Positions 38,465 through 46,712 of a stretch of 64,000 nt of DNA are shown here, in pieces. Position numbers and translations under genes: made by a program. Below the pieces are notes generated by a model. That model had not been told where the DNA came from. It ran no database searches and was given only the letters and a program-made list of their open reading frames with translations. Location: NCBI RefSeq assembly GCF_029318635.1, contig NZ_CP119676.1:1043501-1107500 (forward strand). Reading direction: 5' to 3'. The first letter of the stretch is position 1. The number at the start of each line of letters is the position of its first letter. This DNA comes from Varunaivibrio sulfuroxidans. Its GTDB lineage: Bacteria; Pseudomonadota; Alphaproteobacteria; Rhodospirillales; Magnetovibrionaceae.

Positions 38465-39201
38465 ATCAAGGTATCCCCGGCGTCGGCGCGACGGCGAACA
38501 TGGACATCCGGGGTAAAGATATAGCCGCCGTTACGGACCGTTTTGATCAGGCGCGGTTCTTTCGGATCGTCCTCGATCTTCTTACGCAATCGGCTAATCT
38601 GCACGTCGATGCTGCGATCGAAAGGCTGGGCGTCGCGCCCGCGCGCCATATCGAGAAGCTGATCGCGCGACAAAACGCGTTGGGCATGCGTGACCAAAGT
38701 CCTGAGAAGCTCATATTCACCGCCGCTGAGGGGAACCAGAACATCCTTAGGCGACACCAATTCCCGGCGATTGACATCGAGAACCCATCCCTCGAACGTG
38801 ACCCTGTGCACGTCTTTGAGCTGGGTGGGCGCAGCGCCCGCGCGCCGGAGCACCGCCTTGATTCGCGCCAACAATTCACGAGGATTGAAGGGTTTGGGCA
38901 AATAGTCGTCGGCCCCCATTTCCAAGCCGACGATGCGGTCCGTTTCCTCGCCCATGGCGGTCAGCATGATAATCGGAATATCTACCCGCCCCGCGCGCAG
39001 GTCGCGCGCCAGGGTCAGGCCATCGACCCCCGGCATCATTAAATCAAGAACAATCAAAGTGATGTTGGCGGTTTCCAATATCTGCTTCATTTCGCCGCCG
39101 TCACGCGCCGTGCTCACGCGATAGCCTTGCGCACCCAAAAAACGCGCCACCAGATCTCTGATTTCACGATCGTCATCAACGACCAGAATATGGGGGGACA
39201 T
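38461..39201 (-). CDS. OmpR-family response regulator (second system)
   Basis: 246-residue regulator: receiver (ILVVDDDREIRDL, phosphoacceptor in IVLDLMMPG, Lys in DDYLPKPF) and winged-helix output domain (DVQISRLRKKIEDDP, TVRNGGYIF). ATG 39201 follows AGAGGTG; the longer upstream frame is rejected. It is divergent from a Met-rich periplasmic protein gene across 251 bases, a common arrangement in which the regulator controls the neighbour. Confidence 0.93.
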   Translation of the reverse strand: MSPHILVVDDDREIRDLVARFLGAQGYRVSTARDGGEMKQILETANITLIVLDLMMPGVDGLTLARDLRAGRVDIPIIMLTAMGEETDRIVGLEMGADDYLPKPFNPRELLARIKAVLRRAGAAPTQLKDVHRVTFEGWVLDVNRRELVSPKDVLVPLSGGEYELLRTLVTHAQRVLSRDQLLDMARGRDAQPFDRSIDVQISRLRKKIEDDPKEPRLIKTVRNGGYIFTPDVHVRRRADAGDTLI

Positions 39202-39452
39202 ACGCACCTCTTTTTTATCTCGCCGATTATCGTGACTATAGCGCGGGCGATGACCCTCCGGAGGGAAAATTGGTAACCCGATGTTACCGGGACCGGGCCA
39301 GCCACATTCGGTTACAAAACGCTTCCTTTGAGACATCTTTCAGCAACACCTACGCGGTTTCATGGAGGCTCCGAAACGACATTGCGGGGCCGTCCGGCAT
39401 TTTTCGCCGAAACTATCCTCGAAATGTCCCCACAGTCTTAAGGAGAACCGCT

Positions 39453-39884
39453 ATGAAACGCACACACGCCGCCCTCGCCATCGCCGCCGTCGTCGGCGTC
39501 GGGGCCCTAGGCGCCGCCACCGCCCTCGCCCACGATCCGCAAGGCGACTGGCGTGGCGGCAGGAACGGCTACGCCATGATGGACCGCATGGAGATGATGA
39601 TGAAACAGCGGGGCATGATGGGCCCCATGATGGTTCGTCACGGCGCCCGCGGCGGATGCGACGGCGCCGGGATGGCGAAGCTCGCCACGCCGCTGACCGT
39701 CAAGGACGTCACCGCCCAACTTGAAAAACGCCTGGAATGGCGCGGCAACAAGCGCCTCAAGGTCGGCAAGGTCGAAATGACGAAGGACAAAAACATCGTC
39801 GCCGAAATCGTCACCGTCGATGGGTCGTTGGTGCGCAAAATCGAGGTCGATCCAAGCACGGGAATGCGTCACCCCGTCAACTGA
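39453..39884 (+). CDS. Periplasmic Met-rich protein with PepSY-like C-terminus
   Basis: 143-residue exported protein: signal peptide residues 1-26 (ending TALA before HDP), then a segment with ten Met in residues 42-60, then a compact C-terminal domain (TPLTVKDVTAQLEKRL to the end, DGSLVRKIEVDPSTG) resembling PepSY-type domains. AAGGAG lies 7 bases before the ATG. Met clusters in periplasmic proteins often bind Cu(I), so metal stress sensing with the divergent two-component system is an inference. No close named family recognised. Confidence 0.75.
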   Translation: MKRTHAALAIAAVVGVGALGAATALAHDPQGDWRGGRNGYAMMDRMEMMMKQRGMMGPMMVRHGARGGCDGAGMAKLATPLTVKDVTAQLEKRLEWRGNKRLKVGKVEMTKDKNIVAEIVTVDGSLVRKIEVDPSTGMRHPVN

Positions 39885-39910
39885 TCCTATCTTCTTCGTC
39901 GCGCATGACA

Positions 39911-39940
39911 AAAGGGGCGTCCCCAATGGGACGCCCCTTT
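39911..39940. terminator. Bidirectional terminator
   Basis: Perfect 13-bp stem (AAAGGGGCGTCCC / GGGACGCCCCTTT) with a CAAT loop lies between the convergent Met-rich and UspA genes and has A and T flanks suitable in both directions. Confidence 0.9.
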
Positions 39941-39986
39941 GCACGGCGGAACGGAACAAATCCTGCCGGTTTTCCCAGGCTACCGT

Positions 39987-40820
39987 TTAATGCGCCATCA
40001 ACACCGGCATCGTCATGTGCAACAAAAATTCGCGGGTGACGCCGCCCATCACGATTTCGCGCCAACGCGCGTGGCCGTAGGCCCCCATCACCATCAGATC
40101 GATTCCTTCATCGGCGGCGCGCGACAGCAGCATATTCGCCGGATCAATATCGGAAGCATTGATATGCTGGGCATCGACCGTGATGCCATGGCGCGCCAAA
40201 TAAGTCGCCAGATCCGCCCCGGGCAAAGGATTTCCCCCGGCGGCGTTGCTATCGGGGTTGATCACCATGACGCTGACGCGCTGCGCCTGGCGCAGGATAT
40301 CGAGGGAATCCTTGACCGCCCGCGCGGCCTGGACACTGGCGTCCCAGGCGATCATGACGTGGCTGCCGACGGTGGGGTAGCCGCCCACGTAAGGCACCAC
40401 CAGGACCGGACGGCCCGCCCCCATGATCAATTCGTCGGGCATCGCGCCGCCGCCCGTGAACAGGCGCTCGTCGGGATCGTTTTGCCCGACCACGATCATA
40501 TCGCTGTAGCGCACATGCTGGGCGAGGACATCGGCGGTAATGCCTTCGGTGATCCGCCATTCGTGTTCGACCCCCATCCCCGCGGCGGCCTTTTCGAAGA
40601 CGGCCTTCGCGGCGTGGGCTTCGGCACGGGCGTTTTCGTGCTGCGCCTCGATCACCTCGTTGCCGACCTGAGATTCCAAATAAGGCGGAATATCGGGGGG
40701 CGTGATCACGAACACGCCAACCAGCCGCGCCCCCTGCGCCTTAGCCAGGGCGCAGGCGACATCCACGCGCGCCCCGTTCGCCCGCCCCGCGTCAACGTGA
40801 ACCGTAATATCCTTAAGCAT
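39987..40820 (-). CDS. Universal stress protein, two Usp domains
   Basis: 277-residue cytoplasmic protein with tandem UspA folds. The second half holds the nucleotide-binding pattern VMGAYGHARWREIVMGGVTREFL ending HMTMPVLMAH; the first half is more degenerate (MIVVGQNDPDERLF, GRPVLVVPY). ATG 40820 is preferred over the longer upstream frame (CGAGGAA upstream). Such tandem Usp proteins respond to stress or starvation. Expression signals are not clear. Confidence 0.88.
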   Translation of the reverse strand: MLKDITVHVDAGRANGARVDVACALAKAQGARLVGVFVITPPDIPPYLESQVGNEVIEAQHENARAEAHAAKAVFEKAAAGMGVEHEWRITEGITADVLAQHVRYSDMIVVGQNDPDERLFTGGGAMPDELIMGAGRPVLVVPYVGGYPTVGSHVMIAWDASVQAARAVKDSLDILRQAQRVSVMVINPDSNAAGGNPLPGADLATYLARHGITVDAQHINASDIDPANMLLSRAADEGIDLMVMGAYGHARWREIVMGGVTREFLLHMTMPVLMAH

Positions 40821-41042
40821 GAGTGCATTCCTCGCGATATGTCCCAAACAGGAACGAAGATCAAAATAATGTTTCAGTTTAAACCGATTACCCTCCAGGG
40901 CAACAAGTGATGCGTCCAAAATGTCCTGTTGCGGCGCGCGATCATAGTTGAAAACATCCGCAAAAGCTGCGACACCCGAATATCGCGCCCACGAAAGGTA
41001 AAACCGCAGGCGGTACACACAGCATTCAGGCAGGATCGCGCC

Positions 41043-42431
41043 ATGACCCCACAGGCAAATTCGACGGCAAGCCGCGACATCGCGTCGCACCTTCATCCCT
41101 ACACCAACTTGGAGGCCCTGGCGCAGAACGGCCCCCTGGTGATCGAACGGGGCGAAGGGATTCGCGTTTTCGACGATGAGGGAAACCCCTATATCGAGGC
41201 CATGTCCGGTCTATGGTGCACCTCCCTGGGGTGGGGCGAGGAACGCCTGGTCGAGGCCGCCGCCCGGCAGATGCGCCGCCTCGGATTTTATCACTGCTTC
41301 ACCGCCAAGGTGCCCGACGTCACGGTCGATCTCGCCGAACGGCTTTTGGCGCTGGCCCCGGTCCCAATGTCCAAGGTGTTCTTCGCCAATTCGGGCTCCG
41401 AGGCGATCGACACCGCGTTGAAGCTGGTCTGGTATCTCAACAACAAGCGCGCCCGACCGGAAAAGAAGAAAGTCATCGCCCGCCACAAGGCCTATCACGG
41501 GGTCACCATCGGCTCGGCCAGCCTAACCGGGCTGCCCCTGAACCACCGCGATTTCGACCTGCCGATCAAGGGCGTCCTGCATACCGATTGCCCGCATTAT
41601 TACCGCTTCGCCGAGGCCGACGAAAGCGAGGAAGATTTCGCCACCCGCCTCGCGCGGAACCTGGAAAAGCTGATCCTGGACGAAGGCCCCGAAACCGTCG
41701 CCGCCTTTTTCGCCGAACCGGTGATGGGCGCGGGCGGCGTGATCGTCCCGCCGGCGACGTATTTTCAAAAAATTCAGGCGATTCTGAAAAAATACGATGT
41801 CCTGCTCATCGCCGACGAGGTGATCTGTGGCTTTGGGCGCACCGCCAACATGTGGGGCAGCGAAACCTTCTCTTTAAAGCCCGACATGATGACCATGGCC
41901 AAGGCCTTGTCGTCGGGATACCTTCCGATCTCGGCGCTGATGGTCAGCGAGGAAATTTACACCGACGTGCGCGAACACAGCGCCACGTTGGGGACTTTCG
42001 CCCACGGCTTTACTTATTCCGGCCACCCGGTGTCGTGCGCCGTCGCTCTGGAAACCCTGAAAATATATGAAGAGCGCAATATTCTCGGGCACGTCCGGCG
42101 GGTTTCCCCCGCCTTCCAAGACATGCTGCGCCGCTATCGGGACCACCCCCTGGTCGGCGAGGCGCGCGGCGTCGGCCTGGTCGGCGCCCTGGAACTGGTG
42201 CGCGATAAATCCACCCGCGAAAGCTTTGCCCCCGCCGACGGCGTCGGCGCGCGGCTGGTCACGCAGGCCCAGAAAAACGGCCTGATCGTGCGCGCATTGG
42301 GCGACAGCATCGCCCTGTCGCCACCGCTGATCATTACCGAGGATGAAATTTCCGACATCGCGCGCCGCCTCGGCGCGGCCCTTGACGCGACCGCGCGCTG
42401 GGCCGATGAGACGGGAATTCGACCTGGGTAA
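41043..42431 (+). CDS. Class III aminotransferase (aspartate aminotransferase family)
   Basis: 462-residue fold-type I PLP enzyme. Seen: NSGSEAIDTALKL, YHGVTIGSASLTG, the PLP Asp in LLIADEVICGFGRT, and the Schiff-base Lys in MMTMAKALSSGYLPI. Overall length and pattern fit pyruvate-dependent omega-transaminases acting on amines or beta-amino acids (for example putrescine or taurine), but the substrate cannot be assigned. AGGA precedes the ATG at 41043. Single gene, 160 bases before hemA. Confidence 0.87.
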   Translation: MTPQANSTASRDIASHLHPYTNLEALAQNGPLVIERGEGIRVFDDEGNPYIEAMSGLWCTSLGWGEERLVEAAARQMRRLGFYHCFTAKVPDVTVDLAERLLALAPVPMSKVFFANSGSEAIDTALKLVWYLNNKRARPEKKKVIARHKAYHGVTIGSASLTGLPLNHRDFDLPIKGVLHTDCPHYYRFAEADESEEDFATRLARNLEKLILDEGPETVAAFFAEPVMGAGGVIVPPATYFQKIQAILKKYDVLLIADEVICGFGRTANMWGSETFSLKPDMMTMAKALSSGYLPISALMVSEEIYTDVREHSATLGTFAHGFTYSGHPVSCAVALETLKIYEERNILGHVRRVSPAFQDMLRRYRDHPLVGEARGVGLVGALELVRDKSTRESFAPADGVGARLVTQAQKNGLIVRALGDSIALSPPLIITEDEISDIARRLGAALDATARWADETGIRPG

Positions 42432-42502
42432 TTTTCCGCCCCTGGATTCCCCCCTGGAATCGTCACACCTTTTCATCCAAAGCCCGAATACGAAACGCCG
42501 CC

Positions 42503-42532
42503 TTGCGGTGCGTCCCGCGAATAGATTACAAT
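42503..42532 (+). promoter_or_regulatory. Probable hemA promoter
   Basis: TTGCGG (42503-42508) and TACAAT (42527-42532) with an 18-base spacer, followed by a small ACCCG-TTT-CGGGT hairpin (42558-42570) in the leader and GGAGG before the hemA ATG. Confidence 0.5.
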
Positions 42533-42590
42533 CGGAGGGGTATTTTAAAGGGGCGGGACCCGTTTCGGGTATGCCGCGGAGGTTCCCTAC

Positions 42591-43805
42591 ATGGACTATG
42601 AGAATTTTTTTTCAAATAAAATTAAAGATTTAAAAGCCGAGGGACGCTATCGCGTTTTCGCCGATCTCGACCGCCACGCCGGAGCCTTTCCGCGCGCCAG
42701 GGTTCATCTTCAGAATGGCTCGACCAAGGAAATCACCGTTTGGTGCTCCAACGATTACATGGGCATGGGGCAAAACCCCGAAGCCATTGACGCCGCGCAC
42801 GACGCTATCGCACGGCGCGGCGTCGGCGCCGGCGGGACGCGCAATATCTCCGGGACATGCCATAACCACGTCCTTCTGGAAGAAGAACTGGCCGACCTGC
42901 ACCGAACCGAGGCCGCGTTGCTGTTCGGTTCGGGTTGGATCGCCAACATGACCACCCTCAGCACCCTGGGCGCGCTGATCCCCGGATGCGTCATCATCTC
43001 CGATTCCGAAAACCACAATTCGATGATCGAAGGCATTCGCCATTCGCGCGCCGACAAGAAAATTTTCGCCCACAACGACCTTGACGATCTGGAACGCAAG
43101 CTGCGCGAAACGCCGAAGGACGCGCCTAAGCTGGTGGCTTTCGAATCGGTTTATTCGATGGATGGCGATATCGCGCCGATCAAGGAAATCTGCGACTTGG
43201 CCGACCAGTACGGGGCAATGACCTTCCTGGACGAGGTACATGCCGTCGGCCTGTACGGCAACCGCGGCGGCGGGGTCGCCGAACGCGACGGCCAGATGCA
43301 CCGCCTGACCATCATTCAAGGAACCTTGGCCAAGGCCTTTGGCGTCGTCGGCGGATACATCGCCGGGTCCAAGGCGATGACCGATTTCATCCGCTCCTAC
43401 GGGGCCGGGTTTATTTTTTCCAGTTCGATGCCCCCCGCCGTCGCCGCCGCGGCGCAGGCGAACATCCGCTACCTCAAAGCCCACAACGAGCTACGCGAAC
43501 GTCACCAAGAACGCGCCGCCACTTTGAAACGGCGCATGCGCGAGGCGGGATTCCCGGTGATGGATTCGGTCAGTCACATCGTTCCCGTACTGGTCGGCGA
43601 TCCGGTGCTGTGCAAGCAGGCCAGCGACGACCTGATGAACCGCCACGACATATACGTTCAGCCAATCAACTATCCTACCGTAGCGCGGGGCACTGAACGG
43701 CTGCGCTTTACCCCGACCCCCCTGCACGGCGACCAGGACATGGACTATCTGATCGATGCGCTGAAAGAGGTCTGGACTCGGTTGGGGTTAAAGGCCGCCG
43801 CCTAA
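42591..43805 (+). CDS. hemA: 5-aminolevulinate synthase
   Basis: 404-residue PLP enzyme condensing glycine with succinyl-CoA, the C4 route to haem found in alphaproteobacteria. Seen: [26 protein letters not shown], the PLP Asp in [13 protein letters not shown] and the Schiff-base Lys in [17 protein letters not shown], plus SSSMPPAV. Length is standard. Its presence supports the taxonomic placement. The N-terminus [11 protein letters not shown] is typical. Confidence 0.96.
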   Translation: MDYENFFSNKIKDLKAEGRYRVFADLDRHAGAFPRARVHLQNGSTKEITVWCSNDYMGMGQNPEAIDAAHDAIARRGVGAGGTRNISGTCHNHVLLEEELADLHRTEAALLFGSGWIANMTTLSTLGALIPGCVIISDSENHNSMIEGIRHSRADKKIFAHNDLDDLERKLRETPKDAPKLVAFESVYSMDGDIAPIKEICDLADQYGAMTFLDEVHAVGLYGNRGGGVAERDGQMHRLTIIQGTLAKAFGVVGGYIAGSKAMTDFIRSYGAGFIFSSSMPPAVAAAAQANIRYLKAHNELRERHQERAATLKRRMREAGFPVMDSVSHIVPVLVGDPVLCKQASDDLMNRHDIYVQPINYPTVARGTERLRFTPTPLHGDQDMDYLIDALKEVWTRLGLKAAA

Positions 43806-44048
43806 CCTCGTTTTCCTTACGTCGCCGGATATGCGTGTGTCGTCCTCACCCTTGCTTCGTGAGCGCCCCGGCTTCGTGGGTGGTAGCCTTTACCGCCGCG
43901 CCTATCCATCAAGCCATCGGGCTTGCCGATACGCCCTCGTCAAAATTATCTTTATTGCGGTACACTGCCTGCGGATTCGTTCGCGAAGCGTGAAACGCCG
44001 CCTTTGCGCGCGCGCCCTTGGAACCGTCGAGAAGCTCATCGAAACGTC

Positions 44049-44618
44049 ATGTACGCCGATAACACACTGACCCCCAAAGAAGCGGTTCGACTGTGTGCCT
44101 TAGGCACCTTGGCACAGTCCAAATCACCGATGCGCTACAGCGTTCTAGCGAACGCCATTCGGCATTTCACCAGCCGCATTACGGGGCCTTCCCTCGATGT
44201 TATGGGGACCTCCGTCGAACTTTTAAGATATGAAGGCCTGGTCGAAGCGGTCACCGGGACCGGCATGGAAGACGACGCCGAATTGGCGCTTACCGAACAA
44301 GGCCGCCAGGAACTGCGCCTTTTGATGACCGCCAGCATTCGTTCTAGCGCCAGCGAATTCAACAAGCTGATCGTGACCCTAAAATTCCGTTTCCTCAATC
44401 TCCTGAACCCCGATGAGCAAAACGACCAAGCCGAACTTTTGATCGAGGCGGCGCAAACCGAACTGGCCCGCATCGAAGACCTGCGCGCCCATCACGCCGA
44501 CGACGGCGGCTTTTTGGTCGCGTGGCTGGATCACGACATTTCCCAAATCGAACGCAACCTAAAATGGCTGTTTGATTTTCGCGACCGGATCAAAAACAAC
44601 GGATCCGCAACAACATAA
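44049..44618 (+). CDS. PadR-like winged-helix regulator
   Basis: 189-residue protein: N-terminal winged helix (residues 8-95: KEAVRLCALGTLAQ, SVELLRYEGLVEAV, ELALTEQGRQELRLL) and a helical C-terminal part like that of PadR proteins, thought to mediate dimerisation. ATG 44049 gives the conserved N-terminus although its ribosome site is weak. It is the last gene of the core-chromosome part before the island. Ligand and targets unknown. Confidence 0.75.
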   Translation: MYADNTLTPKEAVRLCALGTLAQSKSPMRYSVLANAIRHFTSRITGPSLDVMGTSVELLRYEGLVEAVTGTGMEDDAELALTEQGRQELRLLMTASIRSSASEFNKLIVTLKFRFLNLLNPDEQNDQAELLIEAAQTELARIEDLRAHHADDGGFLVAWLDHDISQIERNLKWLFDFRDRIKNNGSATT

Positions 44619-44625
44619 TGCCCCC

Positions 44626-44646
44626 ACACAAGATTAAATCTTGTGT
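44626..44646 (+). terminator. Hairpin after the PadR-like gene
   Basis: Perfect 9-bp stem ACACAAGAT / ATCTTGTGT with a TAA loop, followed by ATTCTT, 8 bases after the stop codon. AT-rich and with a poor T tract, so a weak terminator at best. Confidence 0.55.
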
Positions 44647-44649
44647 ATT

Positions 44650-45241
44650 CTTCGCGACCTTGACAAGGTCCGTTCCGAACGCCAAATGCCCCCCAATGGC
44701 GACAGGAACTTTCCGCCGACAACAGTCGCGCACAACGCAAAAATCACGCGATAAAAAAATTAGCGACCCCGACTTCGCGGTGGAATCCACACCAGAATTT
44801 CGGACCACCCGGATCCCTTCCTAAATTATTTCAGAGCCAAAAACCGTCAATCCTTAGAAAAATGGCGTCGCAAAGGCTGAATCATAGGACCCGACCCCCG
44901 ATCGAGGGTGGTTTCAGTGATATTGCCGCGTTTGATCTCAAACTTTTCCAAGCTGATGCCGCCGGTCGATTTTCAGGATATAAAACGCGGCTCGGTCTGT
45001 CAGTCCGCGCCGATATACGAGCAAACCCCGCGGCTCGATCCTAAAAAGCTTCAAGGGGAAACTTGGGATCAGCGCAACGTTACGGTCAAGGTGGTTCAGG
45101 CTCGCCGTGAAACCTTACTCACGGACGGTGCGACGAAAGGCCTCACCCTACAACTGGGTGTCCCGGTTGAGGGTCTCGTCCCCCTGCCATCGCTCGACAA
45201 AAACCACCAGACCCCATTTTAGCCGATAGAGGGCGATCGAT
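44650..45241. other. Left edge of the island, decayed sequence
   Basis: 592 bases with no intact gene. Bases from 44905 hold an open frame of about 105 codons whose start looks like a LysR-type effector-domain fragment (VSVILPRLISNF) but whose remainder I do not recognise. Bases 45190-45241, ahead of the truncated mobC, resemble 61269-61320 (minus strand), including the tail of a small open frame, so this is probably plasmid debris. Confidence 0.5.
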
Positions 45242-45391
45242 ATGCCGGCGAAAAACCGCGTCTTGATCGGCGCATGGATAACCCCGGAAGAGAAAGATGA
45301 ACTGGCCGCGCTCGCCCGGCAAGCGCGGCTCAATGTCTCGGAGCTGGAGCGCCGTCTGGCGACGGGGCGCGCCAAGCGATCCATAGCCTAA
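45242..45391 (+). pseudogene. Truncated TraJ/MobC-type relaxosome gene
   Basis: 49-codon remnant beginning MPAKNRVLIGAWITPEE. The first 42 residues align with the 109-residue gene at 60939-61268 (MPAKNRV, ALARQARL, LATGRA shared) and then run into a stop, losing the C-terminal two thirds. The sequence before the start codon is also shared. Relic of a second copy of the same mobilization locus, in opposite orientation. Confidence 0.8.
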
Positions 45392-45444
45392 TCGGACACG
45401 ACGATATGATTGCATCGTTTTGATAGTTGTAGTATTATTTGAAT

Positions 45445-45822
45445 ATGGAAAAGAAAGCCGCAACATCAATCTTCGAATCTCTCTCCTCGGGTCTGCGCTT
45501 GGACGTGTTCAGGCTGTTGGTCAAGAAGGGGCCGGGCGGCATGGTGGCAGGCGAGATTGCTAACGCGCTGGATGTACCGCCGGCCAACCTTTCCTTTCAT
45601 CTCAAGGCATTGTCGCAGGCTCGCCTAGTGACGGTTGAGCAGGAGGGCCGCTTCCAACGTTACCGAGCGAACATCCACTTAATGTTGGATTTGATCGCGT
45701 ATCTCACCGAAGAATGCTGTTCGGGTAGCCCCGATCAATGCCTTGAACTGCGTACCGCCTCGATGTGTTCAGAGGAACTCTTGCCGCCCTTGTCACCCAC
45801 TCCGGCAAAAGCGACAACATGA
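45445..45822 (+). CDS. arsR: Arsenite-responsive repressor ArsR
   Basis: 125-residue winged-helix metalloregulator (ArsR/SmtB). DNA-binding region LDVPPANLSFHLKALSQARLV is complete; the C-terminal part has Cys residues in EECCSGSPDQC and SMCSEE that would bind As(III). The start may be the ATG at 45445 or the TTG two codons earlier. It heads the operon and overlaps arsC by 4 bases; it should repress the operon until arsenite binds. Confidence 0.92.
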   Translation: MEKKAATSIFESLSSGLRLDVFRLLVKKGPGGMVAGEIANALDVPPANLSFHLKALSQARLVTVEQEGRFQRYRANIHLMLDLIAYLTEECCSGSPDQCLELRTASMCSEELLPPLSPTPAKATT

Positions 45823-46292
45823 ATATTCTGTTTCTTTGTACCGGTAACTCCTGCCGTTCTATCTTGGCGGAAGCGACCTTCAACCACTTGGCTCCGATAG
45901 GCTGGAAAGCGATGAGCGCGGGAAGTCAGCCGACCGGGACGGTCCATCCGCGTTCCCTGGCGCTCTTGGCACGTGAAGGTATCGACACAGATGGACTGCA
46001 CAGTAAATCATGGGACAACCTGCCGCTGGCTCCGGATGTGGTCATCACCGTGTGCGCCAATGCCGCCGGGGAAACCTGTCCAGCGTATCCTGGCCCGGTA
46101 CTGCGTGCGCATTGGGGCGTTGACGATCCCGCTCATGCCACAGGGACCGAAGCGGAAATCGAAGCCGCGTTCACGACAACCTACCGTATCTTGCGGCGTC
46201 GCATCGCGGCCTTCCTCGCGTTGCCGTTGGCGCAACTGGCGCACGACCGCACACGCTTGAAGGCGGAACTGGATCGGATTGGGGCGCTTTGA
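45819..46292 (+). CDS. arsC: Arsenate reductase, low-molecular-weight phosphatase type
   Basis: 157-residue enzyme converting arsenate to arsenite. The P-loop CTGNSCRS (Cys7 to Arg13) is of the thioredoxin- or glutathione-coupled LMW-PTPase class, and further Cys residues lie in VCANAAGETCPAYPG. The DPAHATGTEAEIEAAF segment is typical. It overlaps arsR by 4 bases, implying coupled translation. Confidence 0.94.
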   Translation: MNILFLCTGNSCRSILAEATFNHLAPIGWKAMSAGSQPTGTVHPRSLALLAREGIDTDGLHSKSWDNLPLAPDVVITVCANAAGETCPAYPGPVLRAHWGVDDPAHATGTEAEIEAAFTTTYRILRRRIAAFLALPLAQLAHDRTRLKAELDRIGAL

Positions 46293-46338
46293 GGCGTTTT
46301 TTTTGGACTGACATTTGTATAGTTGATGGAGAATTTAA

Positions 46339-46707
46339 ATGAAAAAAATCGAAGTGTTTGACCCGTCGCTGTGTTGCAGCACCGGCGTCTGCGGCGTCGA
46401 TGTTGACCAAGCTTTGGTTATCTTTGCCGCTGATGTCGATTGGGCGAAGCAGAACGGCGCGCACATCGAGCGCTACAACCTAGCGCAGCAGCCACAGATG
46501 TTTGCCGACAATGCGACCGTTCGAGGGTTTCTGCGGCGCTCCGGTCAGGATGCGCTACCACTGATCCTGGTCGATGGGGAAGTAGCCCTCGCGGGGCGTT
46601 ATCCGAAGCGGGCCGAGTTGGCCCTCTGGATCGGCATTGATCAAGCGGCGGACGCCGCCAAGCTGGCGACGGGCGGTTGCTGCGCCGGCCCGCGTGGCTG
46701 CTGCTGA
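46339..46707 (+). CDS. arsD: Arsenic metallochaperone ArsD
   Basis: 122-residue protein that delivers As(III) or Sb(III) to ArsA. Cys12, Cys13 and Cys18 (LCCSTGVC) form the known metal site, and the protein ends with further vicinal pairs (GGCCAGPRGCC). A ribosome site (GGAG) lies before the ATG. Position between arsC and arsA is standard. Confidence 0.95.
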   Translation: MKKIEVFDPSLCCSTGVCGVDVDQALVIFAADVDWAKQNGAHIERYNLAQQPQMFADNATVRGFLRRSGQDALPLILVDGEVALAGRYPKRAELALWIGIDQAADAAKLATGGCCAGPRGCC

Positions 46708-46712
46708 ACAAC

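Noticed and set aside
44908..45222. Open frame of about 105 codons in the left island edge, possible gene
   Set aside because: Only a short LysR-like stretch is suggestive and there is no ribosome site or family match along the rest; reported as decayed sequence.
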